This document shows positions 48,919 through 59,132 of a stretch of DNA of 64,000 nt, piece after piece. Position 1 is the stretch's first letter; each line of letters begins with the position of its first letter. The translations under genes were made by a program, and so were the position numbers. The stretch comes from Scenedesmus sp. ARA3 (lineage: Eukaryota; Chlorophyta; Chlorophyceae; Sphaeropleales; Scenedesmaceae), in NCBI GenBank assembly GCA_004335835.1, contig RWJK01001085.1:1-64000 (forward strand), in the 5' to 3' direction. The notes under the pieces were generated by a model. It worked only from the letters and a program-made list of their open reading frames with translations, had not been told where the DNA came from and searched no databases.

Positions 48919-51102
48919 TGGGGCTGGTGCGCAGCCTCTGCGCTGCGGGCACTTTGGGCTGAGCGGTTTAGTAAGCAGCAGTACACCAATCACGGCTGCA
49001 GCACTCCTGGTACTTGTTGCTTGCCTGGCGTGTTGCTTGCCCAAAGCCTTGCGATACGTATCGCCCGTATACTGGGCTGTCCTGCTGGGTACTGACTTGC
49101 GCAAGAAAGCAGGAAATTGCCTCCATGGCTTACTGACTCAGGCCACTCAGCTGAGGAGAACGTGTAAATAGTGAGGCTGCCTCAACTGCCTGGTGCTTTG
49201 CAACTTGATTTCTCGGGGTTTCCTGATTTCTCATCCCAAAATCTGGTTGCTCCTGTGTGTGCTGTGCGGGTAGCCTGTTTGCGCGCATCGTACGCCAGGC
49301 TCGCAGCAGCAGTACGACGACCGCCGCGCTCGCTTGCATCAGAAAGAAACACATCAGCAGCAACCCGCACTCAGCTCAATCAGGAGTTTCTTGGGAATGT
49401 TCAACCTATAGAGTGGATGATTGTTGACACGTGTTACTCGTGTGCGATCAATTCAATTCAAAACTCAACGTACATCACCCGCATTTGCTGACAGACACGG
49501 CATCCGCCGACATGCAATGCAATTTCCTGCACACACGCAAGCGGTCGCTGCTTGCGTATGCCATGCAAGCAATGCAAACCTCTGCAAATGAGCCCACCAC
49601 CATGCCAGAAGAACTGGATGCTGCCAACAGCTATGCAGCTGCATACGGCAGCATGGCTCTGTTTCCTCTCTGTGCCGCCTTAGCAGCTGACAAAAGGAGC
49701 ATTTAATGCTTGGCTGGCACTTGTAAGCGCATGCAACTTGAGACAACAAGTCATCGGCAACAATGCGCAGCACTTCAACGCACCAACACCAGTCAAGGGG
49801 CCAAAACTGCCAGCATGTCCTGTCAGACCCTTCCTGCAGAACATGCAGACACACCCCGACGTTCATGGCGGTACTGCTACTAGTAGCACCGAGTGCAGCC
49901 GCAACAGCTGGTGCAGTTGCACCACTGCCGCCAGTGACCTGACACATGCAATGCTGCTGGCTGCGCGTTCGTGTGCAAGGATCACAAAGTGGGGCACAAC
50001 ATCAGCAGCACAACCAGACACTGGCACGCATGCATGTGTGGTGCTGCTGCACCATGCATGCATGCGTGCGCACACTGCTTTCATTGGCAAGACCAGTACA
50101 TACCGCACAAAAGTAAGCAAACAACCTCCTGCGCCTTGCTCCCTTGCCATCTAGCTTTCCCCATGAATGGAATGAAGAAGGCACAGATATCCACCAGTGC
50201 TGCAGAGCAAGCACGACATCGTGCCTTCTCCCACACAACACCGGTGTGGTACCATGCAAGTGACACCCAGACAGCTCTGAAGCAGCAAGGCATCTGTTTG
50301 CCAGCCCATCTGCAATTAGGGAACTTTTAGCGCAATGCAGCGCACATCATGCATCTGCGCCATCTGCGCACTCTGCAAAGACAGGTGAGGTACTACTTCC
50401 AAGTAAAGTGTCAGAGGAACCATCCGGACCTCAAACTCAACCCGGCAGAACTTTCCGCAGCTGCAACACCTCAAGCCTCACACCGCTGCTGTGCAGCTGC
50501 CAGCACAGCGTTGGCAGCATGCACACGCCCATAGCACAGGTTGCCTGTACATTCACGCAGGAGCTACAAGGCAAGGCAGCAGCGCAGCGCACTCACATGG
50601 TGGAGCGGCCATGCTCCTGCCACTTAACCAGCCCCGCTGCTCGCTGCTCACTCTCAATCGCTTTAATGGCGGTGGCTGACAGGCAGCAGCCTCTCTGCCA
50701 AGGTTCTGGCCTCTCACTGTACATACATAACACATGCCCACCGTAAGTGGCGGCTGCTAGGCCCAAGCACCGGCCGAGTTGCACCCACAGGCGGCACACC
50801 CCAAGCGCAACTGCTGACAGCACCAAGCAGAAGAAGAACAAGTGACAACAACTTAGATACACAACAGAACAGCAACAACGAAAGGTTGGCATGCCTGCAA
50901 CCGCCACATTGATCCAATGCAGGCTCCACACTGCACAACTGCCCGGACGCACCCCTCACGCCCATCCACCCCCACCCCCGCGCTCACCCACCCGCCCCCA
51001 CAACGATTTCATGCGCAGGTAAAGCCACTGCATGTCGCCAATGCATCTCGCCATTGCATATGCGCCGCACACAGGCATGCTGCCTGCGGCTCCTCGCACT
51101 GC
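48919..51102. other. Convergent 3' region between FANCD2 (+) and the PTST-like gene (-)
   Basis: About 2.2 kb. TGTAA at 49163-49167 fits the FANCD2 poly(A) signal. I checked both strands and found only short Cys/His/Gln-rich frames without motifs or splice-consistent neighbours. A minus-strand frame ending at 50593 has a hydrophobic stretch but nothing to support it. Confidence 0.5.
49163..49167 (+). other. TGTAA poly(A)-type signal, FANCD2
   Basis: TGTAA 245 bases after the FANCD2 stop codon, followed by A/T-richer DNA. Use is inferred. Confidence 0.45.
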
Positions 51103-53396
51103 TCAGGCCACAGTGAGCACGCACACGGTGTTGCCCCTGCCGTCGTCCTCAGTGGGCCAGTCTGCAGCCAGCCGCCACTCGCCGTCCACCAGAAACTTCA
51201 CGCGGTAGCTGCCGGGGCGCAGCATCAGCGTGCCCTCAAACCTGCAGCACAAGGGACACGGCGAAAGAGTCACAACTTGAACCGTGATGCCCGTCAGTCA
51301 CTGGCACGCTGCCATCGCTGAAATGGCAACACCATGGACAAGGCAGCAGATGCAAGCTGCCCCTCTACAACGCCAACCCTCCTGTGTCTGCTGGGGCGCC
51401 CACCACATCAACTACTAGATGACCAGCTCGAGCCCAAGCTTGACACCATCAGCAGCAGCAGCAGAAGCAGCAGGTCTGCCATACACCAGTAGCAGCCGCC
51501 GCGCACCTGCTGTACACGCTGTCGCTGGTCACGTCCTCCGCGCTCAGCTCGTGGCCGCGCGTCCAGTCGTCAAAGTCGCCCATGACCTTCACCTCGCTGG
51601 CCACGCCGATCCACTCCACGGGCACCTGCCGCACCACGCGCTGCCCAAACTCCTGGCGCTGCTCCAGCACAGCCTGCAGCAGCACAGCATGAGGTGAGCT
51701 GTGCTGTGTGTGGGTTGTTTGGCTAGCAGGCAAGCGTGCTTGCGAGTGCAGGAGTAAGGTGGTGTAGGAGTTGCAGGGTGTTGCTGCTTCCCAGCCAGCC
51801 CACTGCAATGACTGGACAGGCAAAGAGCATCAAGTCCACCGCAGCTGACATACCCCATCACATGCGTAGCCATGAGGCCCGGCGCGTAATCACCAGCTAT
51901 AAGCAGCTGCCACCCGCAGCTGCTGCGCACCTGCTCCAGTGTGCTGAGCCGCTCCTGCAGCTTGCTGATCTTGTCCAGCGCGTCCTGAGGGTCCACGCCA
52001 AACTGCACAGCAGCAGCCGTGCTCTGTGCGAGGCGGCTGGTGGTGCCAAACTCCATGGCAATCTGCAGCAGAGGCAACAGCAAAAGTGTCAGCAGTACTG
52101 GCAGCAAGCCAGGCACAGCTGTGGCACCTCTGTCTGACAACCCGCCGCCATAATGCACAGCGCAGCGTTAACCAGGACGCTGACCGGTCAGTCGCCTGCT
52201 GCTGAGTCATCCCATGCATGCAGTCTGGCAACTGCTACTGCTACTGCACATTAAACAGTATCAGCCCCATCATTGCCATGTGCAGCCACGCGCTGCGCAC
52301 CTGCTTCAGCAGCTCGTAGGCCGCCATGAGATCCTCGTTCACGCTCATCAGCTGGTCCTCCAGCAGCTGCGCATGTGCATTCGCAGCGCCCAGCTTCTTG
52401 CTGAGCTTGTTGTGCGCCACCACCAGCTGGTCATACATGCGCACGTCGATGGTCTTGGGCGCATTCGCATAGTAGGGGCTGCTGGGCGTGTTCGCTGCTG
52501 CAATGGCCTGCCTGCTGACCGCCTGCACCTGCTGCAGCGCCTGCAGCTTCTCACTGGCAGACAAGCCTGCCAAGTTGTTGGTGGACGGCAGAGGCAGGCC
52601 GCTGCTGCTGGGGCTGGGCTGCTGCTCAGCAGACATGCTGGCAGCGCCAGCGCCATTGTTGTAGGAGGTGCCGCTGTTGCCGCCGAAATCTGTGCTGGCA
52701 TCAGTGGCAGGTGGCATTTGCTCGACAGGCGGCAGGCTAGTGACAGTGCTAGTAGCCACTGTCACTGCTGCTGGTGAGGTGACTGTGGCTGTGGCTGCTG
52801 CAGCTGCAGCAGCGTAGGGGTTTGCGCTAGCTACGTATGGGCTGCTGCCGCCGCCGTTGCTGCTGCTGCTGCTTGTTGCCACACTGCTGCTAGGCCCTCG
52901 CGGGGCAGCGGCGCTGCGCGCTGCTGTTGTGCCCCAGCTACGGCCGCTGCTAGATGCGCCTGCCACTGCTGCAGGAGCCGTGCGCTGCTGCGTCGCTGCT
53001 GCTGATGCCTCAGCACGTGCACGCATTGCCGCCTGCATGCTGGGCAGGCGCGCTGCCAGCTCTGCGCCTGTGAAGCTCACAGACTCCTGGATGTACATCT
53101 GCCGTGCATTTGGAAAGCCGGAGGTGTCCTGGTCAAATGAGCTCAGAGCTGACTGCTGTGGGCTGCTGCTGGGCGCCTCAGGGGCAAAGACCTGTGCAGT
53201 GCATGGCGGCACGGCGCAGAATGGTTGGCGATTCAATTAATTCAATGCAGCCATGTCCTAAAAGAGGGGACGGCACAAGGGCGAAAGCATGCCAGCTTGA
53301 TCTGAACCAGCAGAGCGGCGCAAAACGGAGACATGCGCACCAGTAAGACCTACAGGCCAGCATGACAGCAGTGCTGCGCTGCTGTGTCAGCGCCAT
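51103..53396 (-). CDS. PTST2/3-like starch-granule protein with coiled coil and CBM48
   Basis: Secure exons are 52301-53191 (5' edge variable), 51931-52062, 51507-51673 and 51103-51241. PROTEIN TARGETING TO STARCH proteins sit in the plastid and use a coiled coil plus a carbohydrate-binding module 48 to act in starch-granule initiation. The order here fits: a Ser/Ala-rich disordered region, a coiled coil (MYDQLVVAHNKLSKKLGAAN, then AQLLEDQLMSVNEDLMAAY), a second heptad segment (DALDKISKLQERLSTLEQ), then CBM48 (VEWIGVASEVKVMGDFDDWT, then FEGTLMLRPGSYRVKFLVDG and EWRLAADWPTEDD) at the extreme C-terminus. The first exon is uncertain. One model starts at ATG 53396 (MALTQQRSTAVMLACRSY, transit-like), splices at 53341 and enters at 53168, closing in frame to 453 residues. 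The more usual-looking acceptor at 53192 would need a different phase-0 first exon that I could not find. Confidence 0.82.
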
Positions 53397-54180
53397 GCCC
53401 ACCCCCCTGGCACATCACCAGCGCGTGTGAATAAGCACTGATCAATATCAGCAATGATCAACTCACCCTGCACACGCATTGCCTGCTTGCCGGTGCCCAG
53501 CAGGTGCGGATAGGTGCTACTGAAGCAGTGCTGCCACTGATGCTGCAACGCTTGCTGGCAGAGCGAACGCCCGGCACGCCGTTCAATTGCATGATGCTGT
53601 GACGTGTGTATACGCCTGCTACCACGTCCGACGATCGAGCTCCTGTTGCCCAATAGCCACTGATATATCACTGTGCTCCAGAAAGTGCGTCGAGGCCTCA
53701 GAGATGTTTAATCACGCCACTGGTAAGTAGCAACAGCGTAAACCGTACTCAAAAGAGCGTTTGGTTGAAGCTCTGAAGCAAATTGCGTCCTTTTCCGGTG
53801 CACTGTTGGTGATGCTCAGCGAGGATTCACACCAGTGACTTGATCGCACAAAACAGCAGAGTTTGTTGCACGAAAGGGGCACCAAGAAGAGCTGAATTGC
53901 CTCGCAGGCTGCTGCGTGAGTGTATTGTAGACTTGCTGGCGTGGCCCCGGCACAGCTCAGCTGCAAGCAGACGAGGTAAAGGCAACACACCCAAATCACA
54001 TGGGTGGTTTCGACGGTGCAGCGGCCTTCGTCACAGCTGACGCAGATAGCCAGTTTGACACGGAAATGACAACGCGTGTGTGTATGCTGCGTTTAATCCT
54101 TTCAACTGCTTCGGCAGTGATTTTTGGACTTGGTTTGTCTTTCATTACTCGGTGCTGCTCGTCTTCCCAGATCCGACACC
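53397..54180. promoter_or_regulatory. Divergent promoter region, PTST-like (-) and MAM33 (+)
   Basis: About 780 bp between the proposed divergent start codons. It may also contain the true first exon of the PTST-like gene if the model given for it is wrong. No other coding signal. Confidence 0.4.
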
Positions 54181-55383
54181 ATGTTGAGCAGCAGCAGCAG
54201 CAGTCTCCGGCACCACAGCAGAGGTAGTACAAGCAGTAGACGGCACCCACGCCCCTTTGTTACAAGTTATAGTCGTCGTATTTGCGTCGTGGCACAAGCA
54301 AAGAAGCGCAGCCCGGTCACAGAAGGCCTGCAGTTGGTAAGGCTGCTCAGCGCTGCTGCTCACAGCAGTGTTGTCCTTGCTCACCAGATCCCAGGAACAG
54401 ACCTTCAGCACCCTGAAAAGGAGGCACCATCACATGATTGTAGCTTACTGCTAGTGCACTGCAGTGCTTCTCAGTAGTGCTGGGGCATCCTCAGCTTGAA
54501 CCTTGATCACTGCAATGGCTCACGTGCACGTCGCTGTGCAGTTGCAACACGGCACAGCTGCATGCAGTTGGTACATGCACCCAGCCAAGCCATGACAGGG
54601 CCCACCCTTCCAATGAGGACGAACTGCACACATAACTCACTCCGCACTCATGCAGCTGGCTCATTAACCTGGTGGTGGCTGGCGCTCGCCGCAAGCGCTG
54701 TTGTGACCACAGCTCATCCTGCATGCCACTTCACACACCAGCAGCTGAACATGCTCACCCAACTGGACCCGCTGCCACCAACTACTTGCTCGCAGGTGCT
54801 CAAGGATGAGCTCAAGATAGAGAAGGAGCGCTACCGCACACCAGAGGCAGTGCTGGAGGGCCCACCGGGCGGCTTTGAGCTGGAAGACCGCCCGCACTCC
54901 AACGTGCTGCTGCTGTCGCGCAGCCACGGCTCAGAGGAGATCTACGTGGAGGTGGACCTGGACACGCAGCAGGATGAGACAGACGAGGATGCAGAGGCAG
55001 CGCTGCTGGAGGAGGAGGACGAGGAGGGCAGCATGCGCGGCCTGCCGCCAGTGGCCTTCTCAGTGAATGTGGTGAAGGGCCGCGCAGCGCTAGGCTTCAG
55101 CTGCCAGACAGATGGCGAGGCTGTCGTCATCTCGCATGTCAGTTTGAATGACTCAGCAGGTGGCACGGGTGGTGAAGATGAGGAGGATAACGATTTGATG
55201 CCGTACACTGGGCCGCTGTTCACTGAGCTGGATGACACGCTGCAGCAGGCCTTCTCAGACTACCTAGAGGAGCGCGGCATTACAGCAGAGTTTGGCGCAT
55301 ACCTGGTTGAGCTGGTGCATGACAAGCTGGAGGTGGAGTACATGGCCTGGCTCACGCGCGTGCAGGACTTTGTGGCCAGCTGA
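54181..55383 (+). CDS. MAM33/p32 (C1QBP) family mitochondrial acidic matrix protein
   Basis: Two exons (54181-54336, 54796-55383) join in phase 0 to 247 residues. The N-terminus is Ser/Arg/His-rich (MLSSSSSSLRHHSRGSTSSR), as expected of a mitochondrial or plastid presequence. The mature part has the family's layout: LKDELKIEKERYRTPE, GPPGGFELED, HGSEEIYVEVDLD, an acidic loop (DETDEDAEAALLEEEDEEGS), VAFSVNVVKG and ALGFSCQTDGEAVVISHVSL. A second acidic loop follows, then YTGPLFTELDDTLQQAFSDY and the C-terminal helix ERGITAEFGAYLVELVHDKL, then EYMAWLTRV. These proteins form doughnut-shaped acidic trimers linked to mitochondrial ribosome assembly and oxidative metabolism. The 459-nt intron could hide a further small exon, but the joined sequence aligns with the family without a gap. 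Confidence 0.95.
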
Positions 55384-56413
55384 GCAGGATGTGGTGGTTG
55401 CTGTGACAGTGCTGGTGCAGGCGGCATCAGGCAGAACTTGGCTGGCTGCGTAATGTTGGCTTTTGCTTCAATCGGTCATGTGGGCATCAGTAGAGTCTTG
55501 CAGGGCATGTGCGCACGTTGCATGTGCTAAATGCCAGTGCCCGCGGCGCTAGTTGGTTTGTATCTGGGCGGGGCAGATTATTAGGATGCTGTCACTGCAC
55601 GCATGTCTTTCTAGCTTACCATTGTTGATGGTAGTGCTTGTCTTGCGGTTAGCAAGATCAGCAGCTGCTGGGGCGCTGTTACCTGTTCGACAAAGGCAAA
55701 CGGCACCAAGTAGGCTGCTGGCAGCAGCCTCTTGCGGCAGTCGTTGGCGTGATGACAGCAGCAGCGGTTTGCCGGGCAGGCTGCACTCACAGGTGTGAGT
55801 ACACAGCCTATGACCTGGCTGTGTGCCACAGTGACTCACTCATCGGATGCGCTGCAGACTGACTCGCCTTGTCCCGTGATGGGACCCTGGCTGAGGTCGC
55901 GCTGGCACATCATTGTGTGCTATTCACCTGAAAGTGCCGATTTGATATCGCCATTGATTGCGCAGTTAACTGTTCTTATGTTGTGGTGCATGGGGGTTTG
56001 TTGCCGCGGCATCCTTGATCGCCGCGCTGAGCCTACTGTATCCACTCAACAGCAGCAGAGCCTCAACGGTTGAGTCATGCTGATGGTCGAACCCCACCTG
56101 CGGCTGCTCGCGCTCGGCCTGCCCTGCATACTACAGTGCTTTTGTTATGAGGCAGCACCGTCATGGATCGCAGCTGTAAGCGTGCGAGAGCTGTGGTTCG
56201 TGTGTTTTGCTGTTTCCCGCCCAGCTGCAGAACCCAAGTAGGTTGTAACAGTTTAGCAAAGCTCCGCTCCCCCCTGCAGCTATTAACCTTCACGTCCTTT
56301 GCAACCCTTTATCTAAGCTTGATCTAAAGCTTGTTGACCCTCCTTGACCCGACTGGCAGACGTTTGATTCGCCACAGACACTGATCGGCTTGCAGTGACG
56401 CAAACAAGAAACA
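55384..56413. other. Intergenic: MAM33 3' UTR and CAP-gene promoter
   Basis: About 1.03 kb between two plus-strand genes. A TGTAA lies at about 56245-56249. The sequence just before the CAP start (56280-56410) is more A/T-rich. No gene is visible. Confidence 0.5.
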
Positions 56414-59132
56414 ATGAAGTCCCGCGCTAACATGGCACGAACTGTGCTGATGTTTGGCCTTTTGCTGGCCGTGGCAGTGGCATTGTGCGCTCCACTCGTA
56501 CAGGGCCGAGTGCTGCTGAGTCGCGGCGATCAGGAAGACGGTGATGAGTGGCTAGCTACGATTCAGTGATTATATATGTTTTTCAGCACGGTTTGAAGCT
56601 ATTGTTTGTCCGGGCGTGCAGTATGACACTGCATCGCTGAGCTGCCAGTTGTCAGACAACTGTACAGCTGTCCTGGCGCTGGATGTCAGACATGTGTTGC
56701 TGCACCTGCACAACACGTACGTCGTTGTTACACCACTAGAGCCGCGGCACTGTTATGATTAAACCGAACAAAACAAGCCCTTGATGCAGACAAATGTTCA
56801 TGACGAGTTTGGTTCCACTTTGATCCGCAGGCTACAGCCATGGCAGCAGCAGCGGAATTGTAGACCATGCGAGGCACCCCCGCCGCAACCACTCAAGCAG
56901 CCATTCTGACAACCACCAATTCTGGGCGAACAACAATGGCAGCAGCAATGACAGTAAGGCTGAAAGCGATGACGACAGTGACTCATCACCAACCAATGCT
57001 GCTCCACACCAAGCGCCCGCGCAGCAGCCTGCAGGAAACTCGGCCACCCCACCCAGTGATGCCAAGCAGCCAAGCACGGGAGGCAGTGACTCAGCATCAA
57101 CCAATGCTGCTCTGTCAGAAGCGACCGCACAGCAGCCTGCAGGAAACACAGCCGCAACAGATGCGATGCCAACCTCTGGCAGCACAGCAGCTCCTTCCAC
57201 CCCTGGTGAAGCCCCCACGACCACCCCTACAACACCTGCTACTACAACCACTCCTGCTGCCAACCCTGCTACCGGCACCACCACCACAGGCGGCCCCAGC
57301 GACCCAGGTAGGAGCACTCGACCAAGGTGTGGCAGCAGGCATGACACACGACGCACCACAAGGTAGCTGGTTCACGGATGATACAAGCTAAGATAAGGTT
57401 CAAGAAAGGGTTGGCTTGCACTCTGTGGTCCAAAGGTGCATGCAGTGTACCTGCGTTGCCAAAGGTACTTGCAGGAGACATGACACACACGCACCCGGCC
57501 AGAAAGGCAGAACACATGACAGGGGTGCAGAGCTGTAGCATTGTGGATCTGGACCGTAATCCTGCAAGCATAAATGTCACCCTGCACAGCTCCTGGGTCA
57601 GGTTAAGTACATTGACTTGCAGGACTAGGACTGCAGCAACCAGACAATACTGACTTGCTGCACAATGCGCACATCTTCAAGGTGTGTTTGCATCTCATGT
57701 GACCCACATGATCATCATCGTGGCAACTGCGGTGCCCAGCTTAGCATGTGCTGCAGTACAGTGCTCCAACAACAGTGGCTATTGCAACGTGTTGCCCTCT
57801 GCCCACTCCTGCCTCTTGCAGTTCTCAACGACGTCCTGGCCCTGCACAACCAGCTGCGCGCCAAGCACTCTGCACCACCCCTGACCTGGAGCACCGCACT
57901 GCAGCAGAGTGCCATGGCTTGGGCCAAGAGTTGCAGCCACGAGCACAGCACCAACCGCCAGGGCGACTACAACGAACTCATTGCTTGGGGCAACCGGCCT
58001 TTCACACAGGCAGTGACAGACGAGTGGTACTCAGGTGCGCTTTCGTTCTGACGCGCAGCAGCGTGTCTTTGCTGTGTAGCAGCCAGCCTGAAAAGTTGCA
58101 AACACGGCTGCGCTGCCTTGTCAGTTGCTTTCCTGTGGCCAAGAGCATGCAGGTGCACAGCAATGTGTGTGGGCCAATGTTTGGTATAAAGCCTGATGGC
58201 CATATGGTATGGCCTTGATTAGGAGGAGGATTTTTGCTGACTGTGCACTGTTTTCATCTTGCTGCAGAGATCTCCAAGTACAACTTCAAGAACCCTCCCA
58301 CGTCATACGATGACGCCACACCACACTTCACACAGGTGGGGCTGCTGTAGTTGTGGTGTGTCTGAAGGCACGATTTGACACGACTGGTGAACATCTTATG
58401 CCTTGATAGATTGTTGTGCCATCAAGCAGCAGGGCCTTGCAGCACAAATCTGCATTGACACAACATCAGCGTTTGCCAGAGAGCAGCAGTGCCCCAGCTG
58501 AAGCCAAGAAGTGTGCTGACACCACAAATTGTGTTTGTTATGAGCAGCACTCCTGATTGCTTGCAGCAATTTTCACCAGAGGGGCGCAGGGCTGCAGCTG
58601 GTGGCATCACAGCTATCTATGAAAAGTTATCACCAGTGTGACCCTGGCTGCTCGTGGCACTCATCTGACTTGCTGTGTATTGCTGCGCAGATGGTCTGGA
58701 AGTCTACCACAGAGCTGGGGTGTGGATATGCAACCTGCTCAGATGGACCGTTCTATGTTTGCCATGTGAGTGTCACCAGGATGAGTACCCCATGCTGATG
58801 CACAACAGTGATTGAACATGAACAAACTTCAATTTGGAGCCTCAGCTGCTTGCACACATTGCATGGCTTGCCAGCATTCAAGCTGCGACGCCCCGGCACA
58901 TACAAGGTTGCACGCAGATGCCATGCAGTGCATGCAAGCATGGGCTCTACACAGCTCCAGTAAGGCTCTGTCTTGGGATGCAATGTCGCTGTCGCTGCAC
59001 TTTACATCGGTGATGCCATGTTGTCTGACAGTCTTGCTACTGCCTCGTGCTTCTTGTTCTTTCTATGTGCAGTACGCACCTACAGGCAACACTGGCGAGT
59101 ACGCAGCCAATGTCTCCCCACCTTCTGCATAA
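56414..59132 (+). CDS. Secreted CAP/SCP (PR-1-like) protein with Ser/Thr/Pro-rich linker
   Basis: Six exons (56414-56540, 56831-57307, 57822-58034, 58268-58335, 58691-58765, 59073-59132) give 339 residues. An N-terminal signal peptide (MARTVLMFGLLLAVAVALCA after a short MKSRAN) predicts secretion. Residues about 43-200 are a disordered linker rich in Ser, Thr, Pro, Ala and Asn that contains a 36-residue duplication. The CAP domain follows: VLNDVLALHNQLRAKHSAPP with the active-site-type His, LTWSTALQQSAMAWAKSCSH, then HFTQMVWKSTTELGCGYATC (CAP motif 3) and FYVCHYAPTGNTGEY (CAP motif 1). Cysteine spacing matches the family. CAP proteins act outside the cell or in the wall, with roles including sterol binding and defence; none can be assigned here. 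A wall or matrix location is plausible from the linker. The domain ends soon after CAP1, with stop at 59132. Confidence 0.94.
56976..57191 (+). repeat. 108-bp in-frame tandem duplication in the CAP-protein linker
   Basis: Two units (56976-57083 and 57084-57191) align, with shared words such as CAGTGACTCA, ACCAATGCTGCT and CAGCAGCCTGCAGGAAAC at a constant offset of 108. They encode two diverged 36-residue repeats containing TNAA and AQQPAGN. Confidence 0.8.

Noticed and set aside
49465..49947. Minus-strand frame of 160 codons
   Set aside because: Cys/Trp/His-rich composition without motif; within the convergent 3' region.
50593..50952. Minus-strand frame with a hydrophobic stretch between FANCD2 and the PTST-like gene
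   Set aside because: No family motif, no joined exons and a Cys-rich composition like other non-coding frames here.
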